Shown here piece after piece: positions 63,512 through 64,000 of a stretch of DNA of 64,000 bases. The DNA is from Rhizomys pruinosus (taxonomy: Eukaryota; Chordata; Mammalia; Rodentia; Spalacidae). The position numbers and the translations under genes were made by a program. A model generated the notes under the pieces. The model saw only the letters and a list, made by a program, of their open reading frames with translations, did no database searches and had not been told where the DNA came from. Positions within the stretch are counted from its first letter, which is position 1. Each line of letters begins with the position of its first letter. The stretch spans positions 2,814,776 through 2,878,775 of the forward strand of contig VZQC01006589.1 of assembly GCA_009823505.1 (NCBI GenBank), read 5' to 3'.

Positions 63512-64000
63512 TTTTTTACATTTTTAATAGGTACTCCATAACCTTTGTTGAAATTGAATTATGTGTTGGCTGTTTAATATAAATCTGCATCTTGAGAAGG
63601 AAGGGCCATGTTCCAAATCAGAGGCAATGTTTTTACTAGTATTATAGCTGTTACCATTAAAATATACTTAGAACACAAGTACACACATCCACACACATGT
63701 GGCATGCACATATACATGCATACACACATACATACATACATAATAAAGAAAGGTTTGTTATGTCAACCTGCAAGAGAGGAAAGCCATATTATTATTTGAT
63801 GTTCAATGAGAAACATGAAATTTTATAATTTATCATAGGGTTATTTTTACATAATTAGGATAAATGTCCTAGCAACAAACAAAACAGCTGAGATCTATAT
63901 GCCACCTCTTAGGCCCAATCCCAACCACTTGCCTTCAATGAACTATCCCTAAAGTCTACTCCTATTCTTTCCCTATCCTGTCCCTACTGGTTAACTATCC

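Larger units (their letters stand above)
62925..64000. repeat. Duplicated segment, cleaner copy
   Basis: Partner of 54897-56085; continues to the window edge. Confidence 0.85.

Overview
This is mammalian nuclear DNA from a myomorph rodent. The evidence is very dense B1 (7SL-derived), B2 (tRNA-derived), ID/B4/RSINE1 and LINE-1 repeats, together with one recognisable protein-coding gene, the T-box transcription factor Eomes (Tbr2), on the + strand. The dominant B2 form has a tail reading about CAGACAGTACATTCATACAC, and the dominant B1 ends about GGGGCTACAGGGAGACCCTG. Neither matches the house-mouse or rat consensus forms I know, so I infer a muroid other than Mus or Rattus, possibly a spalacid; the species call is weak.

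Layout. 1-12.4 kb is a SINE graveyard containing an interrupted GATA array, a solo LTR inside a B1, and a 5S rRNA pseudogene. 12.56-14.1 kb is a GC/CpG-rich single-copy block with a TATA-like element, about 10 kb upstream of Eomes. 14.1-21.04 kb is mixed single-copy and SINE DNA. 21.04-26.3 kb is free of SINEs and holds the upstream region, a CCAAT/TATA promoter and exons 1-2. Eomes coding exons run from 23819 to 31492: six exons, all with GT/AG introns, predicted 725 aa. The 3' UTR probably ends near 32.58 kb. 33.3-36.3 kb is GC-richer single-copy DNA with two CG/CA tracts and a strong CTCF-like motif. 36.8-41.3 kb is another SINE cluster. 41.3-47.85 kb holds two decayed LINE-1 copies on the + strand. 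47851-48194 is an N gap. 48.2-64.0 kb is repeat-rich, carries many small indels (possibly unpolished assembly), and contains two sets of sequences that recur about 8-11 kb apart.

Only Eomes is a credible protein gene. Its product is a nuclear DNA-binding regulator of mesendoderm, trophoblast, cortical intermediate progenitors and cytotoxic lymphocytes. The surrounding GC-rich blocks and motif candidates probably serve its regulation. No CRISPR array, operon or bacterial-type gene is present.

The most interesting observation is a composite SINE: a truncated B2 5' head fused to a B1 body. It occurs twice (5353-5659 and 18810-19114) with the same junction, and each copy is bounded by its own target-site duplication. 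That indicates it mobilised as a single unit. Other points: a perfect solo-LTR insertion, a 25-residue polyglycine tract in Eomes, a conserved tandem splice acceptor in Eomes exon 6, a likely misassembly in Eomes intron 5, and a diverged duplicate that looks like the empty site of an IAP-like LTR.
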